A DNA stretch of 64,000 nucleotides. It comes from Gracilaria gracilis. Lineage: Eukaryota; Rhodophyta; Florideophyceae; Gracilariales; Gracilariaceae. Position 1 is the first letter of the stretch, and every line of letters starts with the position of its first letter. Made by a program: the position numbers and the translations under genes. Below the pieces are notes generated by a model. The model made no database searches. It saw nothing but the letters and a program-made list of their open reading frames with translations, and was not told where the DNA came from. Shown in pieces: positions 49,020 through 59,449 of the stretch. The stretch covers positions 310,001 to 374,000 of the forward strand of contig JARGSG010000015.1 of the NCBI GenBank assembly GCA_030374805.1, read 5' to 3'.

Positions 49020-49559
49020 CTATCTACGACAAGGCTTAAATTATTGGAGACGCCCACCCTCAGGCCAATCACAAGCCGCCGAGATCGAGGCGATAAACAC
49101 CGGGCGGATGATTCACTTGGAGCTATTGACTCACGAAACACCACGCGACGCCCTTTCCCCGCGCCCATCTCTAGAAGTCGGCCTCCGTCGACTGTTTGCA
49201 ATCCTCTTTGTGGAAAAATCGGTGGCGAAAGGCGAATTTCCGGACCGCAAATCGGCCTGGAACTCTGTGATACACATTATGGAGACCGCCCCAAACGGAA
49301 CTGTAATGTCGCAGAACCTAGAAGAGACTGTCACCCGAAGCCTATCCCTCCAGAAGAGGAGACTGTCTGCCCTGAAGCTCCTTCGAGATTCGAATCGAAC
49401 AAGTCAGCAACAACGACCACCACGGAACTAACCAAGGCCAAACGAGCAGCACCAACGCCAACGGGATCGAGGCTACAATCCGTGAAACTAGGCAAGGTTG
49501 GTCAGGGTACGTCCGGCAAATCTCTCTTCCCTATCCCTCCACTGAAATCCTCAAACCCT

Positions 49560-49977
49560 CCCTACAAGAAACTTTTGGAGAAAGGGGAGTGCAATTTGAG
49601 GTTGAATGGCACTCATGGATGATACATGGATGCCTAACGGACTTCATACGGAGCACGCACAATCTGGGTTTGCCGCCTAATTTCGGGGTGTCAGAATGGA
49701 GGACGCTTGCTAGGCCGATGGAATGCATATGGAGTTCCAGCGATAAACATTGCACTCCATTCGCGCCCACATTGTTCGTGTTCAGCGCCCCGCGTGTCAA
49801 AATGCACTCCGCGCGCACTCACAATAATGAAATAAACTATTAAAAAAATTGATCTGCCGCTGCAAGGGTGTCACATTGGAGCACGGAGGGAGTATAGATT
49901 GAGTGCAATTGGAGGGCGAACACTGCAAAAACTAGCCTCCACTTGCACTCCCCAAATTGCAAAAATTTCTTCTAGGG
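49560..49977. mobile_element. MITE, family 2, 418 bp, copy 1
   Basis: Terminal inverted repeats of about 42 bp starting CCCTA(C/G)AAGAAA, ending in GCACTCC-rich subterminal sequence, and a 3-bp target duplication CCT (49557-49559 and 49978-49980). A second copy lies in opposite orientation at 53939-54357. No coding capacity. Confidence 0.85.
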
Positions 49978-49979
49978 CC

Positions 49980-52080
49980 TTCCGCGCAGCAAACGAACGC
50001 GATGATGGATTCCCTTTCGTACCTTTTCTATGGCCCGAAGCAACCGCAACCCTTCAAATTTACAACCAAAGCGCAACGCGCTGTGCGCCTCTCTTTACTG
50101 GCCCAAACCTTCCCATGTCGAACGAACTCGTTCCCTTTCTCCATTCTGCATGCACCTCCCTGCGAGTGCTTGTATGACATGTCAACTGCAGCTTTGTGCA
50201 GTAGCATTCACCGGCACTTCCAAAACCCAACTGCATCTTTCAAGAGAGGAGTGTTCACTCAAATCCGTGCCGACAGAATCGCCCTCCCACAGCAGCGAGC
50301 CCCCCCGGATTCGCGTTTATCAAACGAATTGATCACAAGACTACCCGAGCACACCCGAGCAATGTTCAGTGACGGTGGCAATGGCAGTTTCTTCAATGCG
50401 CTTTATGCCAAACTCCGCCACAACCCGGACCAAAGTGCCAACGAGCCCTACCGCGTTGTCCCTCCGAGGACCTATGCGTCACAAACGCAGTATTATCGCC
50501 TGCTGGAACGTGCGGATGTGGCTGGAATGTTGCACTGGTCTGTTTTGGATACTGAGAACGCAGAGTACACCCACCTCGCCAACCAAATTGAATTATCTCG
50601 GTTCGCGGTATCTAAATCCCGAAATGAAGACCGCCTCATATCATGGCGCCAAGCGCAAAACGACCTCTTTCCAGACCCTCCATATACATCCCTTCCCGAC
50701 CGGAGCCTGTTCAGCGCAATCGACACTAGCAAACAGAAGCACTCCCTCTCCGGTTTCTACTTCGATGTTCACAACATGTTCCACAATGTGGTGCTCCACA
50801 CATGGCTATCCCTCCTTTTTACTTGGCAGCAAGTGCACCTCTCACTCCTTCCGGCTGAACTAGCAAAAAAGCTGTCGCAACGTCTTGGAATTGAGGCCGC
50901 TGGACACAGCATCACCCTCCGCCCCTGCCAAGCGTTGATTTTAATGGGCAGCAAGTGGAGCGTTTATATATGTCACACGTTTGCCGCGCAGCTGATCCGC
51001 GAAGCGTGCAACTTTTTTCGACAATCCCGGCTTGCGCCAGATGGCCTTGGAAACGTATCCTTCTTCCTCAAAGAATTCACCCCGTTTATTCTTCTGCCAC
51101 CCAATCCGCTAGTCTTGCATATCATAGACGATGTTGTCGCCTTCGTGGCCAACTGGAGTGAGAAAAGCGTCTGCTGTCTTTACAAGATCATGAGAGTAGT
51201 CTTTGCGGCAGCCAAGTTGCGGCTGAAGGCATCGAAATCGAGCTCATTTTCTAATGCAGTCACGAGTAACCTGGAATTCATTGGATGCAGCTGGGATCTC
51301 GTCCAAAATCGCATCATGCCCATACCGGCCAAGCAAAATCTCGTTCTCACGCAAATTCGAGACCTCTTGCATGCAGATACAGCTTCATTACAAAATTAGC
51401 ATTCTGTGCTTGGAAAGCTTATATGGCCCACAATGTTACAGCGTGCCTTGCTTGCTTGCCTTGCCGCGGTGTTTAGGCCATTAACCGCTAATCAGGACCC
51501 CACCACCGTACTGGTTACAAGCCAAATGAAGAAAGAAGTTCGAATGCTTGCGGTTTTGGCCCCTCTGGCAGTTGTAGACCTCAACCTGCAGACTGCGCCA
51601 TTCATTTTCAAATACGATGAATCTACTACAGCAGGAGCAATTCTTATTTCCGACGAGAGCGCTGCGGCTTCGCACACACTTTGGAAATTATCGCATGAAC
51701 TGCGCCAGGCTTCTTACAGATCAGAACGATGGAAAACAATATGCGCCAAAGTCGCCGAGATATACAGTAGTCTCCGTTGGAGAACGCTCTTTGTGCACGA
51801 ATGGAGGAATGGCGAGCATATTAACTGTTTGGAATCTTCATGTGCCGTGCTCACACTGCAGTGGCTCGCGCGTAAAAACGTAAGGAATCAAAGATTGGTA
51901 TTCTGCACAGATTCTCTCGTCTCATTGGGTATCTTTACGAAGGGAAGATCCTCCTCTACGCCGCTGTTGCTTAGGTGCAGACGACTGGCGGCCTTGGCTC
52001 TCGCTCTGAATCTGTATGTCACCTTTGTCTACATTCCATCTGCACTTAACGCGGCCGACAAGCCTTCGAGAATGCAGTAA
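49980..52080 (+). pseudogene. reverse transcriptase-RNase H part of the YR element (fossil)
   Basis: RT palm motif LHIIDDVVAF with preceding SGFYFDVHNMFHNVVLHTWL, followed by a DIRS-type RNase H (FKYDESTTAGAILISDESAA, NCLESSCAVLTLQWLA, and ending VYIPSALNAADKPSRMQ). The end is typical of the RH of YR retroelements. Broken. Confidence 0.75.
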
Positions 52081-52500
52081 CTTGCAAGAATCCGCTTTCG
52101 CGGACCGTGATGCATTTGCTAAACGCATGCAACAAACGGGACGGGACCTTTTTCTTGTTCGTCAACTTGCTTTGCTGGGCTTGGCCTGCAATTCTTATCG
52201 CAGGACCACTCCAGTGCCCGCTATTGCGGGCACTCGCATTCACCAACATAAAAGATCGCTCCCACGAGCAAACCAGAAGTCACCCGATAACCATGATTGA
52301 TGGAAAGAAGAAAAGACTTTAAGCTCCCTACAATCTTCGTCAGGGCCTTTCCACATGAAGACAGACACGATGCATTTTGTCCAAAATCGGGTATATTTCG
52401 CACAAAAAACACCCAACAATGACACGTCGCACTTGTCCCCTTTCAGTCAAGATGTTTGTGAAATTGTCCGTGCTTTTGAAGCGACCCCATACGATGGGAA
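52081..52500. other. 3' flank of the YR element with a hairpin
   Basis: No gene. A perfect hairpin AGTGCCCGC-TATT-GCGGGCACT lies at 52213-52234, about 130 bp after the RNase H. It could be part of the terminal repeat of the YR element, but I found no second copy upstream. Confidence 0.35.
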
Positions 52501-52528
52501 ATGCGGGAAAGCCCGTTCATGCTTTTAT

Positions 52529-53428
52529 TTAATAAATTTCGAATTCAACTTTCTTTGGCACTAAGCCGTATATTTTAGTCTTGGCTCGTAGCTCAATGTA
52601 GACCGCCATACAGGATGATTCCTCCCATCCCAAGAAATGCTGCTCGTAGATGTGTGTCTCAACCGCATAAGGCAATACAATCTGAGCAGCTAAAACAATC
52701 CGGTCTGTACTACGATCGCGTAAATTGCGGAAGAAGCGCTCAAAGCCAGATAATTTAGGGTGATAGTCCTCCATCTTGTTTTCCTCCTTAGCCTTCTCAC
52801 CCAACCACTTGCGATGTAGATTTTTAACATTAGTAAACACAGAAGGTCACCGACACCGCATGACAAGCACCCGACCAGACGGAACTACATGTAAAGTAAA
52901 ACAATCATTATCAACTCCAGTTTGCAATACAATTGCAACAGATAATCTTTTGATAGCAGTATTTGTTTCTTCCCATTCTGAGAAAGCGTATATTGGATTA
53001 AAAACCTTATTGAAATGATCAACCTCATTAATGTCCTCTTCATCACCTTCATAGATTTCATCGTCCAAATCCTCTACATCGTCAAAGCTTCTTTTCGTTG
53101 GCGTCAAATTCGCGTCAACATTTGAACACCTTGGATTTACCTCAGTACTCCCCTTCGCATTTTCGGGTTCTACGGAAAGGTTAGCATGATCGCTCTATAT
53201 TGTAAAATAAATTGACACATTACCTTTTGGCAGATTCAATGAACGCCTAACGCGATTATATGCGTTCCTGAAATTGGCCAACTTGTACAGCGTAAAGAGA
53301 GCCTCGAGCGGATGCACGTACTTTGGAGATTCATCACCATTGAGCTCTCCCGATTCCAGCAAGTAACGTAGACGTTGGACGGCGGTTGAATTCTCGGAGA
53401 GCTTGGGAAGTCGGCTTCTGGGAGCCAT
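52529..53428 (-). CDS. unidentified spliced gene, interrupted by an in-frame TGA
   Basis: Not recognised. Exon 1 (53224-53428) begins with the ATG at 53428 (MAPRSRLPKLSENSTAVQRL). A 54-bp GT-AG intron (53170-53223) joins it in phase to exon 2, which runs to a TGA at 52847-52849, giving about 175 aa. The same frame then stays open for a further 105 codons to 52529 with sensible protein-like sequence (KNLHRKWLGEKAKEENKMED, YHPKLSGFERFFRNLRDRST). So the TGA is either a nonsense change or lies in an unrecognised short intron. The centre is very acidic (DDVEDLDDEIYEGDEED). Location among transposons suggests an element-encoded or captured gene; function unknown. Confidence 0.5.
53170..53223 (-). 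other. short intron of the unidentified gene
   Basis: 54 bp with GTAATG donor and CGTAG acceptor; splicing keeps phase and links two open frames. It is much shorter than the 90-132 bp introns elsewhere in this window. Confidence 0.5.
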
Positions 53429-53935
53429 TGGGCGAGAACTGTCAACGACGACGGTCGCTTTCTCAGTTGAGATCCCTTTGGGTTTGGTCTCTAAAAGGTG
53501 ATTCTACACATTGTCTTGACATCATTTTGGTAAATTTTAGTAACTCTTTTTGAGTACAAAATGATCGATTTGGAAGGTTATTTCTTTCTATCTTAAAGTG
53601 CTCTATGGTCTACAAAAATTGAAATTTCCTATGTTCAGAGTCGATCATGTGGCTTTTTGTTCGTGTGCTACGCGTCACTCTCGATTCATAGAAAGATTAA
53701 TAAGAATAGAACACAATTAGGGTTTAGCTTTCACTGAAAGATGTATGAACATGAAGAAATCGTTACAGTAATCTACCAATTCCGCCCCCCAGTCGCCGAT
53801 CACAGTAACTTTGATCGCTCGGTCACACACACAAATAGATATTTTTTGGGGCTTTCAGGGCACGATGAAAACGTCGCATCCTTTTATCATACATTTATCA
53901 AAAAATGTGTTGCGTTCTGGATGGTTTCTGGGCCG
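53429..53935. other. intergenic region, nothing recognised
   Basis: About 500 bp, AT-rich, no gene or repeat supported; it lies between the unidentified gene and a MITE. Confidence 0.3.
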
Positions 53936-53938
53936 TAA

Positions 53939-54357
53939 CCCTACAAGAAATTTTTTCATTTTTGTGAGTGCAAGTGGAGCGCATCTTTTGCAGAGTTCAG
54001 AATCCACCTGCACGCCATGTATGCGCCGTTCGCGCTCCAAATGGACACCCTTGTCAGGACAGATTAATTATTTTAATAGTTTATTTCATTATTGTGAGTG
54101 CGCGCGGAGTGCATTTGGACATCGCGGGGGGCAGACTACGAACAATGTGGGCGCAGAAGGAGTGCAGTGTGTATCGTTTGCACTCCATATGCGTTCAATC
54201 TGCTTATCAAGCGTTCTCCAATTGGACACCACGAAATTAAGCTGCAAACGCAGATTGCGCGCACTCAGTATGAAGTCCGTTTGGCATCCATGTATCCTCC
54301 ACAGATGCCATCCACCCTCAAATTGCACTCCCCTTTCTCCAAAGATTTCTTATAGGG
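53939..54357. mobile_element. MITE, family 2, 419 bp, copy 2 (inverted)
   Basis: Same family as 49560-49977 in the opposite orientation. It starts CCCTACAAGAAAT and ends ATTTCTTATAGGG, flanked by a TAA target duplication (53936-53938 and 54358-54360). TAA is the classical PIF/Harbinger TWA-type target. Length differs from copy 1 by one base. Confidence 0.88.
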
Positions 54358-54508
54358 TAAACGAACGATCAATATTTAAATTCGAATCTTGATCGATTGG
54401 CCGACCATGATCGATCATGATCGACTGATCGATCAAGAGTGATCCCAAACCTGAAATGCAAGAAAATATATAAAAAAATTTAAAATCTTGACAACCATAC
54501 ACTAACGG

Positions 54509-55480
54509 TTGAGATCACGTGCTGTTCGTAGGCCGGTTAATATGGCCCTGCCACCGTCCTTGGCATTATTTTGTCTGGCTGCAGCCATCCTTCTCCGCCA
54601 ACAATCTACATCGTCCCCTCTCGATTCGCGGCAGATTCGAGGATGTTTCGGCGTACCTCTCTCAGTCCTGCCGTCTATATGGGAGGCTGTACAGGCGCAA
54701 TTACCGCCGAAAAGCGAAGCCAAGCACCTGCTCTGGTCGCTTTTTTCCCTGGATGTCTACTCTACCGAGGCTGTCTCTTGCGCTTTCGCATGCTGCGATC
54801 CAAAGACATGGCGCAAGTGGGTGTAGATTTTCGTTCACGCGCTGTCAAGCTACAAAGTTTGCACCTTTTCTAATCCATTTTATTGCTTTATCTTATGCTA
54901 ACTATGATTAGATTTCTTGGAACGCGCGATTGTGTGGACGAGAACACTCAAACTAGAAGATTTCCGTTGATGGGAATGATTTTCCGATAAGTGAGCCGTC
55001 GCCTGTCAACCCGCTATGGTACAGCCATAAGCTAAAGCGGGCAGAGCTAAGATACGATGTTGGTGTTGCAATTGAAAACGCAAAACATTGTTTGGGTTCA
55101 TGCTCCTTTTGCTTGCGGGGAAATGACTGATCTACTGCTCTATCGAAAGCCATTGAAACGCTGCTTGGAATCTAATGAACGTGTGGTAGTAGATGCTGGT
55201 TATCCTGACGTGACTACAAGCTGTCAATCTGACTGTAGGAATCTGAAGTTTTTTGGTTACGTCCGTGCGAGGCACGAAGCTGTTAACCAACTTTTTGAAG
55301 CACTTCAACTGTCTCCGATACACGTTCAGGCATGATCGGAAAGCGCATTGCTCCGTGTTCTACGCTGTTGCAAATGTTACTCAAATTTTGTTGAAGAATG
55401 AGCCCGAATTTTTGTAGTCGAGTTCTGTCATTGTCAAAGCGTTGCAATTGTCCTCTGTTGCAATAAAGTGTGGCACTGGA
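54509..55480 (+). pseudogene. decayed DDE transposase of a third DNA transposon
   Basis: Fragments of one transposase are spread over all three frames, so it carries multiple frameshifts and stops. Recognisable pieces are LLWSLFSLDVYSTEAVSCAF with DPKTWRKWV (54715-54826), NPLWYSHKLKRAELRYDVGV (about 54996-55068), then VWVHAPFACGEMTDLLLYRK, RVVVDAGYPDV and YVRARHEAVNQLFEALQLSP (55090-55320). The order of catalytic-core segments (LRYEV, V.G.F.CGE..DL, ADxGY, RARHE..N) matches a DDE superfamily-4-type transposase common in algae and oomycetes. Clearly non-functional. Confidence 0.7.
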
Positions 55481-56961
55481 TGGCCCTAGAATCGCTTATT
55501 CTCGCGTTTTCCTGGACAACCTCGACCTGTAATACAACGGCTGGAAATCGACAAAAGCCGCTCCAAAACCGCCAACCGATTTACGCCGTCGCACGCCTCG
55601 CGCCGTCGTCGTCGCTCCCAATACGCTTCGACATTGTCGTTCGAAGGCCATCTTCTGTGGTGACCGAACAGCGCCGCTGCTTTACTCTACATCCGCAGGC
55701 TTTTCCAGCCTGCCATTGGTGTCAATCTTGCCTACCCTCACCGTGCCTCTGCTATAATTCCGTGGATACCGTCTTTTGTTGCCACTCCCAACCTGCAAAT
55801 GGAGCAAACCCACGGCAACTACATGACCCCGCCAGTTATTTAGGCCAACTGCTGCTTCTGCCATTGTATCGTGCGCACTTTGCGACGGCTTTCATCTTGC
55901 CAACACTCTTATCTTCCTGTCAGTAGGTCTTTCACGATCTCTTTGACACACCACCTTTCCCTGGTCGCTTCAAGCACGTCTAGCCCCCTTGACACCGTTT
56001 CAACTTTCATCCTCAGGCCACCGGTGGCGGTGCACTACCCTCACCGTGCTGTCGCTCCCACCTCGCCACCGCCTTAACCCCACTTTTACGTCTATCTACG
56101 AAGTGCTACCACCCCATCACCATTCCCACCTCACCTCCGCTTCAATACGACTACTGCGCACATCCTACTGTCGCCCCGGGTTTCCAGCCTCTGCTTTCCC
56201 TAAACCCTCTCAACTTACACCACTGGTTTGAAGGCGTTTCTAATCTCTGTCGCTTTCGTTTTGTGTAATCTACTGTGTTTTGGGAAGAATACCGCTTGCA
56301 ATCGTACCTCGTCTTGTCACTCACACCGTTTCCGGCCCAACGCCTCTGTCCTATTCTGTCTACTGCTGTGATCACATTGTTGCTCGCATTGTTCCTCTAA
56401 TATCTCCATTGTCCTTACACTATTCTTGCTTTCTTATTTGGCTCATTTTCATCTTGTTCTTACCGTTTATCTCTCTTACTACTTTTTTGGCTTCAATCTA
56501 TCGTTTTTCGCACCCTGCTTTTGTCTCATCTCGTCTCTACTCGAACAAGGTTGTCATGCTGCCGTTCTTACAGATCCTTTGCATTGAAGTTTTCATCGCT
56601 TCCACATCGCCTTTTCCGCTACCCCGCTCGTGCCCCCACCTGTACCCTACCCCCCAAAATTTATTATTCTCTCCTTGCCGTCGGTCTTGCCACTCTTCCG
56701 AAATCTGCACGCTTCTAACGAAACTTGCGCAAGGGCAGCCTGTTCCCCAATTTGAGAGTTTTTGTGCCGTCGCTTCTTATCGGTGTGATCACACACTTCA
56801 CCGCCTCAAAACCGTGTCCCATCCCGGCCTGCACCACCGTTTCCACTTCATTTAATATAAACGGAAAGGGTCATTGCCTCATTGCAGGTACTGTGGCTAT
56901 ATATTGGAGTGTAATGCAGCGGGACGAAATGACAAAAGCATTGGGACTCATTTTATAATGC
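55481..56961. other. pyrimidine-rich region upstream of the Harbinger transposase
   Basis: About 1.5 kb with strong C/T bias on the plus strand and no recognised gene. Long open frames here are a product of the base bias. No left terminal repeat for the downstream Harbinger element could be found. Confidence 0.35.
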
Positions 56962-58143
56962 ATGATGTCCCCCGAGGACAGTTCCGAAGAGCTTGTTGCC
57001 TCTCTATCACTTGAGAGAGATTCTATTGCTCTCCTCGTTTCCAGCATGGATATGCGAGGCGGGCAGCAGGGAAGGATTTGGCACCGGATCCGGAACTCCC
57101 AAAGGTGGCTCTACGAATATGCTCTGCATCCAGACCTAAGACTGACACCAACATGGGCCTCAATCTTCAGAGTATCACATGCTGTATTTTTTCAGCTAAT
57201 GGCACCCGCATATTCAGTGCAGGTTAGGCATCTGCAAAGTCGCGGCCGACGCCCACTCGCAGTGAAACTGAGAGAACCCGCGTTTCTAATATACATTGGT
57301 GTGGGCACCTGCGAGCGTGTTGGAACTACGCTTGGTATTGGAAAGAGTACCGTGAACGAATCTGTGCACATTATCTCAAAGGTAATATGCAAACATTTCT
57401 GCTGTGAGATCTCTTTTCCTACTACAGAACATGAAGTTGCAAAAGTGATGTCTGGATTTGAAGAGTTGGCTGGTCTGCCATACTGCGTAGGGGCAATTGA
57501 TGGCACACATATTCGGTGGCCAGCATGCCCGGAGGAGCAACTCTACGAATACAGATGCTACAAGGGCTTCACGAGCATCGCCATTTTTACTATATTTGAC
57601 GCCACAAGACGGTTCATTTACGTGGATGTAAGGCACCCGGATGTGTTGGGGGACAGTTCTATTTACGCCCGGTCGGCTCTCAAGCGTAATATTGCGGGAG
57701 TAAAATGGCTTGGTTCTCCGGCAATTAAGCACTTGAGTATTGCGGGCATAAATGTCAAGCCGTACGTAATGGGAGACTGCGCCTTTACACTTGAAGTAAA
57801 CATGATGAAGTCTAGCTCGCAACCTGAAATGAGGGCCAACCCCGTGCTACGCGTCTGGGACAACATAGCTTCAACCACCAGAAAGCCAATTGAATGTGCA
57901 TTTGGTAAATTAAAAAACAGGGTTCCAATACTACGCACGGGCGTTCTCTTCCAGCATGAAGACGCCATATCTCCAATGTTACTGGCATGTATGATACTGC
58001 ACAATATGTGTCTAAATGACAGCAATAACGATGATGTTGAGCTCCGGAAGGATACGGAAGGTAACAGTGAGGAGGTTACAGGCGAAACGTTAGCTGGCCG
58101 TAAGCAAAGAGACGCTCTTTTTTACTATATTCTGAACAAGTGA
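56962..58143 (+). CDS. intact PIF/Harbinger transposase (DDE_Tnp_4)
   Basis: 393 aa, uninterrupted, ATG at 56962. The helix-turn-helix region (REPAFLIYIGVGTCERVGTT with LGIGKSTVNESVHII) precedes the DDE catalytic core: Asp180 in VGAIDGTHIRWP, Asp231 in PDVLGDSSIY, Asp272 in YVMGDCAFTLEVNM, and Glu311 in RKPIECAFGKLKNRV, finishing with LLACMILHNMCL. All residues normally needed are present, so it may be functional. A Myb-like partner lies convergent with only 18 bp between the stop codons. Three nearby MITEs carry TIRs and 3-bp duplications of the type this enzyme would make. Confidence 0.88.
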   Translation: MMSPEDSSEELVASLSLERDSIALLVSSMDMRGGQQGRIWHRIRNSQRWLYEYALHPDLRLTPTWASIFRVSHAVFFQLMAPAYSVQVRHLQSRGRRPLAVKLREPAFLIYIGVGTCERVGTTLGIGKSTVNESVHIISKVICKHFCCEISFPTTEHEVAKVMSGFEELAGLPYCVGAIDGTHIRWPACPEEQLYEYRCYKGFTSIAIFTIFDATRRFIYVDVRHPDVLGDSSIYARSALKRNIAGVKWLGSPAIKHLSIAGINVKPYVMGDCAFTLEVNMMKSSSQPEMRANPVLRVWDNIASTTRKPIECAFGKLKNRVPILRTGVLFQHEDAISPMLLACMILHNMCLNDSNNDDVELRKDTEGNSEEVTGETLAGRKQRDALFYYILNK

Positions 58144-58161
58144 TAAGTAATAAAAGGCAAA

Positions 58162-58896
58162 TTACAACTTGTCAACAAATTTCTCGAACACCAAACGCAT
58201 TTTATAGCGTTCCTCATTCTCGCGTTTGAGTTCGTCTAAAATCTGAGCATGGCGCTCAGATTGATCATTCCAATACCGTTCCAAAAAACCTCTACCAGAC
58301 GTTTTCGCACGCTTTCGACTGCTACCCAATTCGGTGTCTTCAATGTTTTCATCCGAATGAAGCACTCCTGGAGGTTCATGGCGCGCTTTCCCAGCTTCTA
58401 ACTCATGCAGCTCTTCGAAAAAAGGCGATTTATCATATAGATCTTCATCATTTCCACCACGTCCAGACTGCGAAATTTTTTGAATGTACGCAGTGTAATC
58501 GTTTCCAAGACGTACAAATTTTTTTTGCCATGCCTGCGAAGAACGAACTATCCCGTTTTCCTCCCTGGCCAGTTTTAAGGCGGCGGAAAACACCTCTTTC
58601 AAAGATTTTCTCTGGTTTTGTTCCGAACCATATGCAACGGCTTTCATTTTCTGTAGAAGAATAAGCACGGTATCGTGATCATAGTTGGGTTTCGCAGTGG
58701 TTTTCTTTGGATCTTTTACCTGCATGGCATTATTTTGCGGTGCTGCATTCGGATGTGGAGTAGATTCGTTGACAGAGCTGAGATCGTTGGATGAAATTGT
58801 GTTTGGCTTGGAAAGAGGACAGGGCCATTGGCGTGTGTGGGAGGAGGCTAATGTAACAATTGCATCTTGTTCTGCTAAAGACAGGTTATCAGACAT
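58162..58896 (-). CDS. Myb/SANT-like partner protein of the Harbinger element
   Basis: 244 aa, ATG at 58896. The trihelix-type domain is at about residues 68-145: NYDHDTVLILLQKMKAVAYG, SLKEVFSAALKLAREENGIV, RSSQAWQKKFVRLGNDYTAY. A nuclear-type SSRKRAKTSGR motif and a C-terminal helix (RHAQILDELKRENEERYKMR) follow. In known Harbinger elements a Myb-like protein moves the transposase into the nucleus and binds subterminal sites, and the tail-to-tail arrangement here equals that of the older copy at 43.2-45.4 kb. The sequence differs from that partner, so the two elements belong to different subfamilies. Confidence 0.75.
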   Translation of the reverse strand: MSDNLSLAEQDAIVTLASSHTRQWPCPLSKPNTISSNDLSSVNESTPHPNAAPQNNAMQVKDPKKTTAKPNYDHDTVLILLQKMKAVAYGSEQNQRKSLKEVFSAALKLAREENGIVRSSQAWQKKFVRLGNDYTAYIQKISQSGRGGNDEDLYDKSPFFEELHELEAGKARHEPPGVLHSDENIEDTELGSSRKRAKTSGRGFLERYWNDQSERHAQILDELKRENEERYKMRLVFEKFVDKL

Positions 58897-59398
58897 TGTA
58901 GTAAAATCTTGCGTATGCCATACGTTGAGAGTAAAGGGAAGTTGGAGGAATGGTGGAACGTTGGAAACGGTTGAACAGTGTGAAAGCGAGACAATGTCCT
59001 GGCTTATATCTAGGGAGCGTGAACAGACTTCCTACGAACAGCGAACAGCAAATCTGGCCGAAATATGGCCCAAATGTGACCGAAATATGGCCATCTAGGT
59101 CGAAAACCTGTGAAAACGTGTGACTAGGTAAATTAAATACTTTTTACCATTGACACGTGTACACCTCGCCCATATTTCGGCCACGTTTGGGCCGTATTTC
59201 GGCGCTACAAAGAAAAGTAAAAGTTGTTTATCTTAGCTCGTTATACGTCCTCACAAATTTGAGAGAAGTATCGATACATGGTGCATCAGAGAGCGACGCA
59301 AAAACGTAATTCAGAATCTTACATATGTAGCCAACGCAATACAAAGCCCCTAAACCTTTCAAGACCAGTAAAACAACTTCGGGAGTCTCGAGAACAAT
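58897..59398. other. Harbinger right flank with MITE-like segment
   Basis: Promoter region of the Myb-like gene, followed at 59041-59270 by sequence similar to the interior of the family-1 MITE. Confidence 0.4.
59041..59270. repeat. subterminal segment related to the family-1 MITE
   Basis: Shares blocks with the MITE at 48729-49019: GGCCGAAATATGG-type repeats, AACGTGTGACTA, GACACGTGTACAC, TTTGGGCC and GTTTATCTT, in the same order. The terminal CCCTA repeat is missing on both sides. It may be the truncated right end of the adjacent Harbinger element, or a remnant MITE. Confidence 0.6.
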
Positions 59399-59449
59399 TT
59401 GATTGCGGCGGCACTGTGTTTTTTTTCATATGGATGGCATAATACCGCC

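Larger units (their letters stand above)
46840..52080 (+). mobile_element. broken tyrosine-recombinase retrotransposon (DIRS/Ngaro-like fossil)
   Basis: About 5.2 kb, all parts on the plus strand: tyrosine recombinase (46840-47711), gag-like region (from 47938), then reverse transcriptase and RNase H (49980-52080). The mixture of YR with a DIRS-type RT and RH places it among YR retroelements. It is broken, with at least several breaks, and two MITEs (48729-49019 and 49560-49977) have inserted between the gag-like region and the RT, so it is older than both. A 9-bp hairpin at 52213-52234 lies just after the RNase H and may be part of its end. Outer limits are uncertain. YR before gag is not the usual order. 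Confidence 0.72.
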
